Shown: positions 8,973 through 17,592, counted from the first letter of the stretch. The stretch is DNA of 64,000 nt from PALSA-129 sp050014595 (GCA_050014595.1 JBEKDA010000024.1:17299-81298), one strand, 5' to 3'. The notes: a model not told the origin generated them from the sequence alone. Numbers and translations: made by a program.

Positions 8973-9629
8973 TTAGGTTTCGGATGGGTTCCGGCGGCGG
9001 TAGTGCAGCACTTCGACGAGGAACTGGTCGCGGCGTTGCCTGACGGCGCCGGCATCCTTGATCGACCAGTCGTAGAAGCCCTTGCCGGTCTTCGAGCCCA
9101 GGTCGCCGCGGCGCACCAATTCGCGGAAATACTTGCCGGAGGTCTTCCCGGCCTTGACGATTTCGACCAGCGGCATGAGGTGCGGCGGGTTCCAGAAGTG
9201 CGTGGTGAGGACGCGCTCGGGCCGGGAACAGCCGGCAGCGATGGCGGTGATGCTGAGGCCCGAAGTGTTGGATGCCAGCACCGCGCGCGGGCCGGCCAGC
9301 GCGTCCATGCGGGCGAACAGAGCCTGCTTGAAGGCCATATCCTCGGGGCCGGATTCGATCACCAAGTCCGCCGCGCGGACGGTGTCGTCGAAAGCGCAAG
9401 AGGCGTCCAGCAGGCCCGCCGCGCGTTCCAGAAGGCCGGCGCCGGCGAGCTCGTTTTCGGCCAGCAGACGGGCCTGCGCGCGGGCCTTTTCGAGACCGCG
9501 GGCGGCACTTTCGCCGGTGCGGCCGAGAATGGTGGACCGGAGCCCGCCCATGGCAAGCGTCAAGGCGATGCCCGGCCCCATCATTCCCGTGCCGATGACG
9601 GCGGCAGTGGTAAATCGAGTTTCACCCAT
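8973..9629 (-). pseudogene. 3-hydroxyacyl-CoA dehydrogenase with a large internal in-frame deletion
   Basis: The NAD-binding fold is intact: IGTGMMGPGIAL at residues ~12-23, SNTSG, and the catalytic-histidine block HFWNPPHLMPLVEIVK. After VEIVKAGKTS the protein jumps directly to RELVRRGDLGSKTGKGFYDW, which is the family's C-terminal end. About 85-95 residues of the helical dimerisation/substrate domain are missing: 218 residues are seen where ~300-320 are usual. The frame is preserved. It is most likely non-functional as a classical dehydrogenase, but it could be an assembly collapse or a shortened protein still in use. Confidence 0.7.
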
Positions 9630-9704
9630 CCGGAATATTCTATTCCACGGCGCCCGCGAGCGAGCAGTTTTCTCTTGCCATTCCCCACGGCGGCCTGAAA
9701 CAAT

Positions 9705-10973
9705 ATGCGTGAGAAAGCTATGCGCCTAAGCGTGTTGGGCATCGTTCTGGCCGGCGGGAAAGGCACCCGGCTCTGGCCTCTGACCAAGGAGCGGGCCAAG
9801 CCGGCCGTTCCTTTTGGCGGCAAGTACCGCATCATCGATTTCGTCCTGAGCAATTTCATCAACTCCGGCATTTACTCGGTGTACGTGCTGACGCAGTTCC
9901 GCAGCCAGTCGCTGTTGCAGCACCTCAGCGAGGGATGGCAGTTCGGCGGCATGCTGCGGTCGCAATTCGTGATTCCGGTGCCGGCGCAGATGCGGTCGGC
10001 CGATGAGACGTGGTACCAGGGGACGGCCGACGCGATCTACCAGAACATCAACCTGGTGGAGCAATCGGCGCCCGATGTGGTGGCGATCTTCGGCGGCGAC
10101 CACATCTACCGCATGAACATCACCTCCATGATCGAATACCACCTCCAGAAGAAGGCCGAAGTGACCGTGGCGGCGGTGCCCGCGCCGCGCGAGACGGCGG
10201 GCGAATTCGGGGTGGTCGAAGCATCCGCAGACGGCCGCATCCTGGCTTTCCACGAGAAGAATCCGAACGCTCCGCCCATGCCGGGCGACGCCGAGCGGGT
10301 TTTCGCTTCCATGGGCAACTACGTTTTTTCGACTGACACGCTGCTGCGGCTGCTGCGGGTGGATGCCGCCAACGAAGAAAGCAAACACGACTTCGGCCAC
10401 GACATTCTACCCAAGCTGGCAGGCCAGGCGGAAATCTACGCCTACGACTTCCAGACCAACCGCATTCCCGGGGAACGCCCCGACGCGGAGCCCTACTGGC
10501 GGGACGTGGGAACCATCGATGCGTATTACGACGCCAACATGGACCTGCGCTCGGTCTCTCCGGCGCTCAACCTGTTCAACCGGGCATGGCCGCTGCGCAG
10601 TTCCAGCTACGCGGACCCGCCGGCCAAGTTCACCTTCGACGACGAAGACCGGCGGGGACAGGCCATCGACAGCATCGTCTCGGGCGGATGCATTCTTTCC
10701 GGCGGCATGGTGCGCAATTCGATCCTGGGACGCCACGTTCGCGTGCATACGGGCGCGCTGGTGGAGGATTCGATCATCATGGACAACTGCGACATCGGCC
10801 GCCGCGCGAAAGTGCGCCGCGCCATCCTCGACAAGAACGTCAGGGTGCCGGCGGACGCCATCATCGGTTACGACCTGGAGGCGGATCGCGCGCGCTGCTT
10901 CGTCACGGAGAGCGGCATCGTGGTGCTGAGCGGGGACCGTTCGCCGGTGGAGGTTACCGGCCTGGTGGTGTGA
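9705..10973 (+). CDS. glgC: Glucose-1-phosphate adenylyltransferase GlgC
   Basis: Makes ADP-glucose for glycogen (and trehalose) synthesis. The 422-residue protein opens with LAGGKGTRLWPLT, the nucleotide-binding signature, and GGKYRIIDFVLSNFINSG. A left-handed beta-helix follows, with AIVSGG-like hexad repeats (SIVSGGCILSGGMV). A second in-frame ATG at 9720 has GAGAAAG just upstream and may be the true start. No other glycogen gene adjoins it. Confidence 0.95.
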   Translation: MREKAMRLSVLGIVLAGGKGTRLWPLTKERAKPAVPFGGKYRIIDFVLSNFINSGIYSVYVLTQFRSQSLLQHLSEGWQFGGMLRSQFVIPVPAQMRSADETWYQGTADAIYQNINLVEQSAPDVVAIFGGDHIYRMNITSMIEYHLQKKAEVTVAAVPAPRETAGEFGVVEASADGRILAFHEKNPNAPPMPGDAERVFASMGNYVFSTDTLLRLLRVDAANEESKHDFGHDILPKLAGQAEIYAYDFQTNRIPGERPDAEPYWRDVGTIDAYYDANMDLRSVSPALNLFNRAWPLRSSSYADPPAKFTFDDEDRRGQAIDSIVSGGCILSGGMVRNSILGRHVRVHTGALVEDSIIMDNCDIGRRAKVRRAILDKNVRVPADAIIGYDLEADRARCFVTESGIVVLSGDRSPVEVTGLVV

Positions 10974-10978
10974 TGGCG

Positions 10979-11047
10979 CAAGGGCTTCGCCCTTGAAATC
11001 CCCGCGGGATTTAGAAGTCAGAAGTTAGAAGTGAGAAGTCAGAAGTG
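10979..11047. repeat. Composite hairpin/AGAAGTC element, copy 2
   Basis: Same module order as the element at 5715-5789: AAGGGC-ttc-GCCCTT, AAATCC-ccgc-GGATTT and then AGAAGTC-type heptamers. It fills the gap between glgC and the DedA gene and ends just before the DedA start. Confidence 0.8.
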
Positions 11048-11058
11048 TTACGGCGCTG

Positions 11059-11670
11059 ATGGAACAACACGTCCTGGTCTGGATTTCGCAGTACGGCTAC
11101 CTGGCGATTTTTCTGCTGCTGGTGATGGGGGTTGTCGGGCTGCCGGTGCCGGATGAGACGCTGCTCACCTTCACGGGCTACCTGGTTTTCAAAGGCCGCA
11201 TGTCACTGCCGCTGGCCTACGGAGCGGCGCTGGGAGGAAGCCTGTGCGGCATTACCATCAGTTACACGCTGGGCCGGACTTTCGGCATCAAGCTGATCCA
11301 TCGCTACGGCCGCTACGTGCGCATCACCGAGGAGCAGGTAAACAAGGCCCATGCCTGGTTTGCGCGCGTGGGGCATTGGGGTCTGACGTTCGGTTACTTC
11401 GTGCCCGGGGTGCGCCATCTCACGGCCTTCGCCGCGGGCATGAGCGCGGTGGAGGCTCCGCAATTCGCGCTGTTCGCTTACAGCGGGGGTTGCGTCTGGG
11501 TGGGCACTTTTCTCGCTCTGGGCTATTTTCTGGGGGAGCGCTGGCAGGTGGTGGAGCGCCACATCGAACACTACTTCGCCGCCGTGACGGTCGCCGCCGT
11601 TATCCTGGTTGCCGCATACCTGGCGTGGCGGCTTCCGCTGGCGCGCCGCCGCCGGGCGTCAGATAAGTGA
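11059..11670 (+). CDS. DedA-family membrane protein
   Basis: A 203-residue polytopic protein of the DedA/SNARE-associated family. Some members act as lipid (undecaprenyl phosphate or phosphatidylethanolamine) flippases needing proton-motive force. Typical signs are the N-terminal acidic motif GLPVPDETLLTFTG and the re-entrant blocks YTLGRTFG and GYFVPGVRHLTAFAAGMS (the conserved F-x-R/PG-x-R type sequence). Its 3' end overlaps the convergent symporter gene by 71 nt. Confidence 0.9.
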   Translation: MEQHVLVWISQYGYLAIFLLLVMGVVGLPVPDETLLTFTGYLVFKGRMSLPLAYGAALGGSLCGITISYTLGRTFGIKLIHRYGRYVRITEEQVNKAHAWFARVGHWGLTFGYFVPGVRHLTAFAAGMSAVEAPQFALFAYSGGCVWVGTFLALGYFLGERWQVVERHIEHYFAAVTVAAVILVAAYLAWRLPLARRRRASDK

Positions 11671-13321
11671 TTATCAGCGCGGTGGCCACCACCGTGGCGC
11701 AGCCCAGCAGGTTATACCAGAGCCAGGAGATGCCGGTGAACAGGAAGGCGGCGAAAATGGCCGCCTCGCCGGCCAGCATGCCGATGAACACGGCGGTGCC
11801 GCGGACGCGCCGGAAACCGAAGGCCACCACGAAACAGCCCAGCAGCGAGCCATAGAATAACGAGCCCACCACGTTCACTGCCACGATCAGCGGCCCGAGG
11901 TGCTTGCCCCACCCGGCGAAGGCCACCGCGTAAACGCCCCAAAAGAGCGTGGCCCATCGGGATGCCAGCAGGTAATGGTGATCGCTCGCGCTGCGCCGCA
12001 CGTAGCGGCGATAGAGATCCACGACGGTGACGGTAGCCAGCGAATTGATTTCGCCGGAACTGGCCGACATGGTGGCGGCGAAAATGACGGCGATCACGAG
12101 GCCGACAATACCGGCCGGCAGGTAGCGTGTCACGAAGGAGAGAAAGATGTAGTTGGTGTCGCTGAAATCCTTTTCGCCGCCGGTCTGTTCCACCAGCCGC
12201 GCGGCTTGGGCGCGGGCCGCATCGATCTCCCGCTGGGCGGCGCGATAGTTGGCCGCCTGGCGGTGTTCGGCGCCGGGGTCGCCGCTGTGATGGGCTTCCA
12301 CCAACGCCAGGGTGGCCTGGCGGCGGCGGGCGAAGGCCTGGCTGTATTGATTCGCCATGGGCTCAAATTCGGCGTGGCTTTGAATGCGCGCCAGTTCGGC
12401 CTGCTGGAAGAGCACCGGCGGCTGGATGAACAGGTAAAACACAAACACCATGGCGCCGATGAACAGAATGAAGAACTGCATGGGGATTTTGGCCACGGCG
12501 TTGAACAGCAGGCCGAGGCGGCTCTCAGAGATGGAGCGTCCCGTGAGATAGCGCTGTACCTGCGATTGGTCGCAGCCGAAGTAGGAAAGGAACAGGAAGG
12601 TGCCGCCGAACAGGCCGCTCCAGATGTTGAAACGGTCGTTCCAATCGAAGTGGGTGGTCACCACGTTGAGGCGGCCGGCGGCGCCCGCCAGGTAGACGGC
12701 GTCGCCAAACGAGACCTGCGCGGGCAGCAGGACGATCACCGTGACGAGCGCCACCACGAGTCCGAAGAAGATGATGCACATCTGCTGCACGTCGGACCAG
12801 GTGACGGCTTTGATGCCGCCGGCCACCGTGTAGGTGATCACAATGACGCCCATCAGAAAGGTGGTGCCGCGTTCCGGCCAGCCCAGAATCACGGAGAGCA
12901 CCAGGGCCGGCGCGTAGATGGTAAGGCCGGCGGAAAGGCCGCGCTGGCAGAGGAAAATCAGGCTGGCGAGCGAGCGCGTCTTGCCGTCGAAACGCTTTTC
13001 CAAATACTCGTAAGCGGTGTAAATATTAGCGCGGCGAAAGATGGGGACGGCCGTGGCGCAAATAACAATCATGGCGATGGGCAGGCCGAAGTAAAACTGA
13101 ACGAAGCGCATGCCGTCCACGTAGGATTGGCCGGTGGTGGAGATGAAGGTGATGGCGCTGGCCTGGGTGGCCATGATGGAAAGCGCCATGGCGTACCAGG
13201 GCATGGTCCTGCCGGCCAACAGGTAGCGATCGACGGTGTTGCTGCCGCGGCTGCGGTACAGCCCGTAGGCGACAATCGATACCAGGGATGTGACCAGGAC
13301 GAACCAGTCGAGCGTTCTCAT
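11600..13321 (-). CDS. Sodium:solute symporter (SSS/SLC5 family)
   Basis: Predicted Na+-coupled importer, substrate unknown. The 573-residue protein has ~13 membrane helices. The segment AMALSIMATQASAITFISTTGQ holds the family's first unwound-helix region, and TVAGGIKAVTWSDVQQ is the classic SSS signature loop. An unusual ~80-residue hydrophilic, helical insert (near residues 300-385, rich in Ala, Arg and Gln) separates two helices. The gene is preceded, with an ATGA overlap, by a 44-codon membrane peptide gene. The 3' end overlaps DedA. Confidence 0.92.
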   Translation of the reverse strand: MRTLDWFVLVTSLVSIVAYGLYRSRGSNTVDRYLLAGRTMPWYAMALSIMATQASAITFISTTGQSYVDGMRFVQFYFGLPIAMIVICATAVPIFRRANIYTAYEYLEKRFDGKTRSLASLIFLCQRGLSAGLTIYAPALVLSVILGWPERGTTFLMGVIVITYTVAGGIKAVTWSDVQQMCIIFFGLVVALVTVIVLLPAQVSFGDAVYLAGAAGRLNVVTTHFDWNDRFNIWSGLFGGTFLFLSYFGCDQSQVQRYLTGRSISESRLGLLFNAVAKIPMQFFILFIGAMVFVFYLFIQPPVLFQQAELARIQSHAEFEPMANQYSQAFARRRQATLALVEAHHSGDPGAEHRQAANYRAAQREIDAARAQAARLVEQTGGEKDFSDTNYIFLSFVTRYLPAGIVGLVIAVIFAATMSASSGEINSLATVTVVDLYRRYVRRSASDHHYLLASRWATLFWGVYAVAFAGWGKHLGPLIVAVNVVGSLFYGSLLGCFVVAFGFRRVRGTAVFIGMLAGEAAIFAAFLFTGISWLWYNLLGCATVVATALIITYLTPGGGAPAEAATPGMRQPG

Positions 13322-13452
13322 CGATAGGCCAGGGTGAACAGGTAGAAACCGGCGATGATCAGGCAGAGATAGACGAGGACCGCGACATAGATGCGCCGCC
13401 AGCTACCCAAGAACGGCGGCGGATCGTCGGGAACCCGGGGAAGCTCCGGCAT
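13318..13452 (-). CDS. 44-residue membrane peptide coupled to the symporter
   Basis: Short reading frame from ATG at 13452 to TGA at 13318. The N-terminal half is proline-rich (MPELPRVPDDPPPF) and is followed by GSWRRIYVAVLVYLC and LIIAGFYLFTLAYR, one transmembrane helix. Its stop overlaps the symporter start as ATGA, the usual sign of translational coupling. The composition and the exact coupling argue it is real. The peptide may be an accessory subunit of the symporter; that role is inference. Confidence 0.7.
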   Translation of the reverse strand: MPELPRVPDDPPPFLGSWRRIYVAVLVYLCLIIAGFYLFTLAYR

Positions 13453-13489
13453 GAACGGAGTGTATCATGGAGATCCGCCCGGGCCGCGG

Positions 13490-13536
13490 AGCGTCGACAC
13501 GAGTGTCGACGCGGCACGCATGAGTGCGTGCGCCAC
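13490..13536. repeat. Double palindrome (GTCGACAC / GCACGCA type)
   Basis: GTCGACAC-ga-GTGTCGAC is followed directly by GCACGCA-tgag-TGCGTGC and GCGCCAC. The second hairpin is the same motif that forms the long arms of the element at 21675-21799, so the two elements are related. It lies between the 44-residue peptide gene and the phzF-like gene. Confidence 0.75.
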
Positions 13537-13568
13537 GGAAATCTTCGCGGCGGTCGAAGGAAACTCAC

Positions 13569-14375
13569 CTAGGCCAGCAGTTCCGCCGTCATCACCGTCA
13601 CCGCCTGGCCGCCGAGAATGACGCGGTCGCCTTCGAGGCGCGCGCGCACCACGCCGCCGCGGGCCGAAGCCTGAAAGGCGGTCATGGAGGTCTTGCCGAG
13701 CCGCTCGCCCCAGTAGGGCGCCAGGGCGCAGTGGGCCGAACCGGTGACGGGATCTTCGTCCACACCGGAACCGGGGGCGAAGAAGCGCGAGACAAAATCG
13801 AATTCCGGGCTGGCCGACGGGGCCGTCACAATCACGCCGCGCACGGGCACCTTGCGGAGCGTGGAATGGTCCGGATCGAGGGCGCGGAGGGTGGCTTCGG
13901 AATCCACTTCCACCAGGTAGTCGAAGACGTTCTTGCCGACGAAAGCGGGGCGCGTGACTCCCAGCGCCGGAAGCAGCGCGGCGGGAGCCTCGGCGGGCGA
14001 GGCGAGCCTGGCGATGGGCTTGGCCGGGAAATCCAGTTCAATCCAATCACCTCGCCGATCGGCCAGCAGCAGGCCGCTGCGGGTGTGGAAGCGCACTTGT
14101 TGGCCGGGCGGCAGGTGGCCGTCCTCCCAGAGCACGTGCGCGCTTGCCACGGTGGCGTGGCCGCAGAGGTCCACTTCCACCGCGGGGGTGAACCAGCGCA
14201 AGTGAAAGCCGCCGTCGCGGGGCGCCAGGAAGGCGGTTTCGGAGAGATTCATTTCGCGCGCCACGTTGCGCATCCATTCTTCGGGGGCGGGCGCCGGCAG
14301 CACGCAGACGGCGGCGGGGTTGCCGGCAAAGGGCCGATTTGTGAAGGCATCCACTTGAACGATGCGGGTGGGCAT
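13569..14375 (-). CDS. PhzF-family isomerase/epimerase
   Basis: Member of the diaminopimelate-epimerase-like PhzF fold. True PhzF isomerises DHHA in phenazine synthesis, while most homologues have no known substrate. The start MPTRIVQVDAFTNRPFAGNP is the conserved family beginning and was chosen over an upstream ATG 12 codons earlier. NLSETAF contains Glu46, the family's catalytic acid, and LCGHATVASAHVL and DPVTGSAHCALAPYW are the other signature blocks. The 268-residue length is normal. No phenazine genes are nearby. Confidence 0.92.
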   Translation of the reverse strand: MPTRIVQVDAFTNRPFAGNPAAVCVLPAPAPEEWMRNVAREMNLSETAFLAPRDGGFHLRWFTPAVEVDLCGHATVASAHVLWEDGHLPPGQQVRFHTRSGLLLADRRGDWIELDFPAKPIARLASPAEAPAALLPALGVTRPAFVGKNVFDYLVEVDSEATLRALDPDHSTLRKVPVRGVIVTAPSASPEFDFVSRFFAPGSGVDEDPVTGSAHCALAPYWGERLGKTSMTAFQASARGGVVRARLEGDRVILGGQAVTVMTAELLA

Positions 14376-14444
14376 ATTTTCGAGGGTACCGTACTTGCAA
14401 TCCTTTCCCAACCAGTGCAGTCTATAACTAGAAGTAGAGCTGGG

Positions 14445-14903
14445 ATGCTATTGCGCCTCTTAACCCGGGTATGGGCCGCCGTTGCGCTGCTGGCGCTGGT
14501 GTGGCTGGCCGGCAGTGTGGGCGGCTCCGGCGAGGATTCCTGGATCCGCCCGGTGGGCGGCCCGCGAGGGCCGGTTCGCATTCTGCAGTTCTACGCCACC
14601 ACGGGAATGCTGGTGGCCGGCGAGAAGGCCAAGCTATGCTATGGCGTGGAGAATGCCAGGGCCGTGCACATTTCCCCGCGGCTGCCGGGAGTGGTGCCAT
14701 CCGCCAACCGCTGCCTGGAAATTGTGCCGGAACGCACCACCCACTACACCATCCTGGCGGAAGGTTTCGACGGCGCCTTCGCCACGCGGTTTCTCACCCT
14801 GGTGGTGGAGGACGCTCCCGATGCGGACCGCGGCGGCCTGAACGTGGCGGTGCTCAAGCGGGACAGGCCTCCTGGCCCTGTCGTTCTGATCAGCCGCATG
14901 TAA
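14445..14903 (+). CDS. Hypothetical exported protein
   Basis: A 152-residue protein beginning with a clear signal or anchor segment (LLRLLTRVWAAVALLALVWLAG). It then has an Ig-like beta-sandwich pattern (GEKAKLCYGVENARAV, CLEIVPERTTHYTILAEG) with two cysteines that could form a disulphide. No family name can be given. The last ~15 codons lie in one arm of a 17-bp inverted repeat, so the native C-terminus may have been altered by insertion of that element. A TATAAC sequence at 14423-14428 is a possible -10 box. Confidence 0.65.
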   Translation: MLLRLLTRVWAAVALLALVWLAGSVGGSGEDSWIRPVGGPRGPVRILQFYATTGMLVAGEKAKLCYGVENARAVHISPRLPGVVPSANRCLEIVPERTTHYTILAEGFDGAFATRFLTLVVEDAPDADRGGLNVAVLKRDRPPGPVVLISRM

Positions 14904-14953
14904 TGCGTCAAGCCACATCTATAACACGAGAAGACAGGCCAGGAGGCCTGTCC
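14861..14953. repeat. 17-bp perfect inverted repeat between convergent genes
   Basis: Arms at 14861-14877 and 14937-14953 (GGACAGGCCTCCTGGCC and its complement) are separated by 59 bp. The left arm is inside the 3' end of the upstream gene and the right arm touches the stop of the convergent gene. It may act as a bidirectional terminator, but the GACAGG/CCTGTC core links it to the dispersed palindrome family. Confidence 0.75.
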
Positions 14954-15648
14954 TACGGCGTGGCGGAAGCCACTTTTTGAATCTTGATGCCGCCCGTGTG
15001 CACCCGCAAATATACCTTCTTGGCCGGCGCCTGTCCGCTTTGAGCGAACCGTTCGCTCACCAGGTGAGCGACGTGGTAGCTGCCGGCGAAGTCCGAGTAG
15101 ACGCCGCCGAAGCGGCACTGGGCGTCGAACGAGTACTGCCCGGCGGCGGGCAGTTGCATCAGGATGTCGCCCGTGCGCACGGAAGCGTCGATGTCGCCGG
15201 CGACGTCGTAGACCACCACGTCACCGGTCGAGTGGCGGAGAACCAGCTTGGAATCGCGCGGCACGCGGATGCGATAGTCCATTTGCACGTCGGGCCGGCA
15301 GTGCGCCACTTTGGCCCAGAAGCTGCGCGGCGGAAAGGCCGTGTGAATCACCAGTTCGGTCGGGCTCTTGCGCTCGGTGGTCACCTTGATGGCGTTTAAC
15401 TGGCGCCTGGCGAGGTCCTGCTGCCGGGGCGTGTCCGGGCGGTAGGTGGACCGCATGACCGTAATTTCGACTTCCGGGCGGTCCCAGCCTTCGATATTCA
15501 GCTCGCCCGCCGAGCCATTCACCTGGATGGTGCCGCCCGGCGCAAACTCCACGCGTTCCGTGGTGACGACGGGCATGGACGGCTTGGGCAGTTTGGCCGC
15601 CAGCGGCAGGCAGACGGCGATCGAGATCGCGGCCAGTCTTCGAGTCAT
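14953..15648 (-). CDS. Secreted DUF4097-like beta-solenoid protein
   Basis: A 231-residue protein with a signal peptide (RRLAAISIAVCLPLAA). It then shows repeated short beta-strand units such as GTIQVNGSAGELNIEGWDRPEV, STGDVVVYDVAGDIDASVRTGDI and VHTGGIKIQKV, the pattern of DUF4097/putative adhesin domains. The function is unknown; the protein is expected to be periplasmic or on the cell surface. The start at 15648 is preferred to an ATG two codons upstream because it keeps the basic residues of the signal peptide. Confidence 0.75.
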   Translation of the reverse strand: MTRRLAAISIAVCLPLAAKLPKPSMPVVTTERVEFAPGGTIQVNGSAGELNIEGWDRPEVEITVMRSTYRPDTPRQQDLARRQLNAIKVTTERKSPTELVIHTAFPPRSFWAKVAHCRPDVQMDYRIRVPRDSKLVLRHSTGDVVVYDVAGDIDASVRTGDILMQLPAAGQYSFDAQCRFGGVYSDFAGSYHVAHLVSERFAQSGQAPAKKVYLRVHTGGIKIQKVASATP

Positions 15649-15695
15649 TTGCAACCCTCCCGGCTTTTATGATCGCACGCTGGGGGAAGCATGCT

Positions 15696-15773
15696 GACAG
15701 ACGAGGAAAGGCGATCGTCTGTCCCACCGGGCGCGCCGACAGGAATGTCGGCGTTGCAGGCTGGAAAGCCTGC
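15696..15773. repeat. Three consecutive small palindromes
   Basis: Hairpins GACAGACGA...TCGTCTGTC (15696-15723), GCCGACA-gga-TGTCGGC and GCAGGCT-ggaa-AGCCTGC (to 15773) are separated by CCCACC and TCCACT-like spacers. The first matches hairpins near 2.86 kb and 28.6 kb. Located between the DUF4097-like gene and the end of blaR1. Confidence 0.75.
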
Positions 15774-15783
15774 TCCACTGCGT

Positions 15784-17592
15784 CTAGATTTTGGGCCTGG
15801 CGATGTGGATGACGGCTTCGCCCGAGGCGCCGAGAGTTACAGTGAACGTCAGGTGCTCGTCGAACTTCTTGAGGGCGGCGGCGATCGCTTCCACCGAGCC
15901 TTCGGCGAGCTTGCCGCCGACCTTTATAGGCAGGCTGGCGAGCAGAGTGTCCCGCGCCGAGGCGGAAAGGCCCTCGATGTCGATGCTCCTGACTGTCCAG
16001 TTGAACAGAGCCGGTTTAGAAAGTAACTGGCGTTGCAGGTCCGCGGTCATCTGGAGGGCCTGAGACATGTTGATCTTTTGTTGCTCAAGTTCCCGCAACG
16101 ACGCAGTAGCCTGCCTGGATGAATTCAGCAGGCTCTGCATCTCGGCGAGGCGCTTCTGGACCTGGGCTTCACTGAGCCCTTGTAGCGCCAGTCGAACCTC
16201 CGTCGCGGCCATGGAGCTCTCCAGGCCGGCGATCCGTTCCTTCGCTGCCCTCACTCCCGGAAACTCGTCCTTATAAGTCGTTTGCAAGTTCTCGAGTTTC
16301 AGTTGCTCGTCGGCGAGCATGAGCTTCAGATTCTGAAGCTGTATTTCGGCGGACGTCTTCTGATCGGCTAAGCCCGCGGCCTGCCGTGCCATATCCTCCG
16401 CCATCTGAGCGCGCGCCTTATCCGACGCTTCCAGGTCCAGGGCCTTTCGGTCATTCAACTGGGCTTCCAACTCGCGGACGCGCTGCCGCAGCGCTTCCAG
16501 TTCTGCGCGCTCTTTGTCCCCCTGCGCCTGGGGCTCGTCCTCCGAGACAAGCAAGCGGGTTTCGGTGGTGTCGCCGGCTGGTAACGTTGGTTGGGGCACG
16601 ACCTTTTCCTGCCCGCGCGCCCAGTGTACGTTGGCGGCCAGACAGGCCAGGCCGAGGGCCAGCGCCAGCACGCCGGGCAGCTTCGACGATGAATCGTAGG
16701 GGCCGCCTGCGCCCATCAGCCTGCGGATGCGGTAGGCCAGCGGTCCGCCGGCGCTTCCCAACGCCAGGGCGGGCGCGGTGACGCGCAATCGCTCCAGGCG
16801 GGTCAGAGCGCGCGCGTAGCAGAGCGCGTTGCCGCAGGAACCGACCGCCAGGTCGTCGCAACACAGCTCCCGTTCTTCGCGGATGCGCGCCGAGGTCCAC
16901 CAGACCGCGGGGTGGTAGAACAGCAGCGTCTCCACCAGGATCTGCGCCGCGTTCACCACCGAATCGTAGCGGCGGACGTGGGCCAGTTCGTGGGCCAGCA
17001 CGGCTTCCAGTTGTTCCGGCGTCAGGCCCAGCAGGGTGGCCGGCGGCAGCAGAATCACCGGCCGGAACCATCCCACCACGCTTGGGGCGCCCGCGATCGC
17101 CGCCATGAAGACGCGCGCCGGCCGCGCCAAACCCATGCGCGCTCCGATCTCGGCGACTCGGGCCAGCACGTCCGGTGCGGCGGGTACAGCGCGGCGGCGC
17201 ATGGCCGAAATGCGACGGCAGCCCCACACCGCGCGCAGCGCGAAGATCAACACCCCGAACGACCAGACCGGCAGCGCCCAGGCCTGAAGGGACGCCCTCC
17301 ACGCGCCGGTTTGGGGCGCCCGCTCGAACGCTACTGAACCAGCGGCCGCGGCAGTCACCGCCGCCGGCGACACAACCACCGCCGATGCGGGAGGCGCCGT
17401 GTACTCAAGCAACGCCGTGGCCACGGGCAACACCGCCAGCACCGCCAGCGCCACCAGCGCCGCCAGGTACCGCGCCTGGGCCGCGCGCTTGCGCAGCGCG
17501 AACAGCGCCACCCACAGTAAGAACGCCACCAACAGGCCCTGCCAGATGAAATCGAGCAGAGCCGCCGTCAAAGCCTGTGCGATCGCACTCAT
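15784..17592 (-). CDS. BlaR1-type M56 membrane metallopeptidase sensor
   Basis: Predicted signal transducer that cleaves or inactivates the BlaI repressor encoded just upstream. Of 602 residues, the first ~330 form the M56 domain with four or five membrane helices. The zinc motif HELAHVRRYD is near residue 200-205, with EERELCCDDLAV downstream. Instead of a penicillin-binding domain, the C-terminal half has a long Gln/Glu/Leu-rich coiled coil (~345-520) and a small alpha/beta tail. The stimulus is thus unlikely to be a beta-lactam. ATGA overlap with blaI indicates coupling. Confidence 0.88.
   Translation of the reverse strand: MSAIAQALTAALLDFIWQGLLVAFLLWVALFALRKRAAQARYLAALVALAVLAVLPVATALLEYTAPPASAVVVSPAAVTAAAAGSVAFERAPQTGAWRASLQAWALPVWSFGVLIFALRAVWGCRRISAMRRRAVPAAPDVLARVAEIGARMGLARPARVFMAAIAGAPSVVGWFRPVILLPPATLLGLTPEQLEAVLAHELAHVRRYDSVVNAAQILVETLLFYHPAVWWTSARIREERELCCDDLAVGSCGNALCYARALTRLERLRVTAPALALGSAGGPLAYRIRRLMGAGGPYDSSSKLPGVLALALGLACLAANVHWARGQEKVVPQPTLPAGDTTETRLLVSEDEPQAQGDKERAELEALRQRVRELEAQLNDRKALDLEASDKARAQMAEDMARQAAGLADQKTSAEIQLQNLKLMLADEQLKLENLQTTYKDEFPGVRAAKERIAGLESSMAATEVRLALQGLSEAQVQKRLAEMQSLLNSSRQATASLRELEQQKINMSQALQMTADLQRQLLSKPALFNWTVRSIDIEGLSASARDTLLASLPIKVGGKLAEGSVEAIAAALKKFDEHLTFTVTLGASGEAVIHIARPKI

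Noticed and set aside
11900..13327. Long open frame on the plus strand opposite the symporter gene
   Set aside because: Its residues are Gly/His/Asp/Gln-rich and without hydrophobic core pattern, as expected from the antisense of a GC-rich membrane protein gene.
13569..14411. Phenazine biosynthesis locus
   Set aside because: Only a PhzF-family protein is present; most such proteins are unrelated to phenazines and no other phz gene is nearby.
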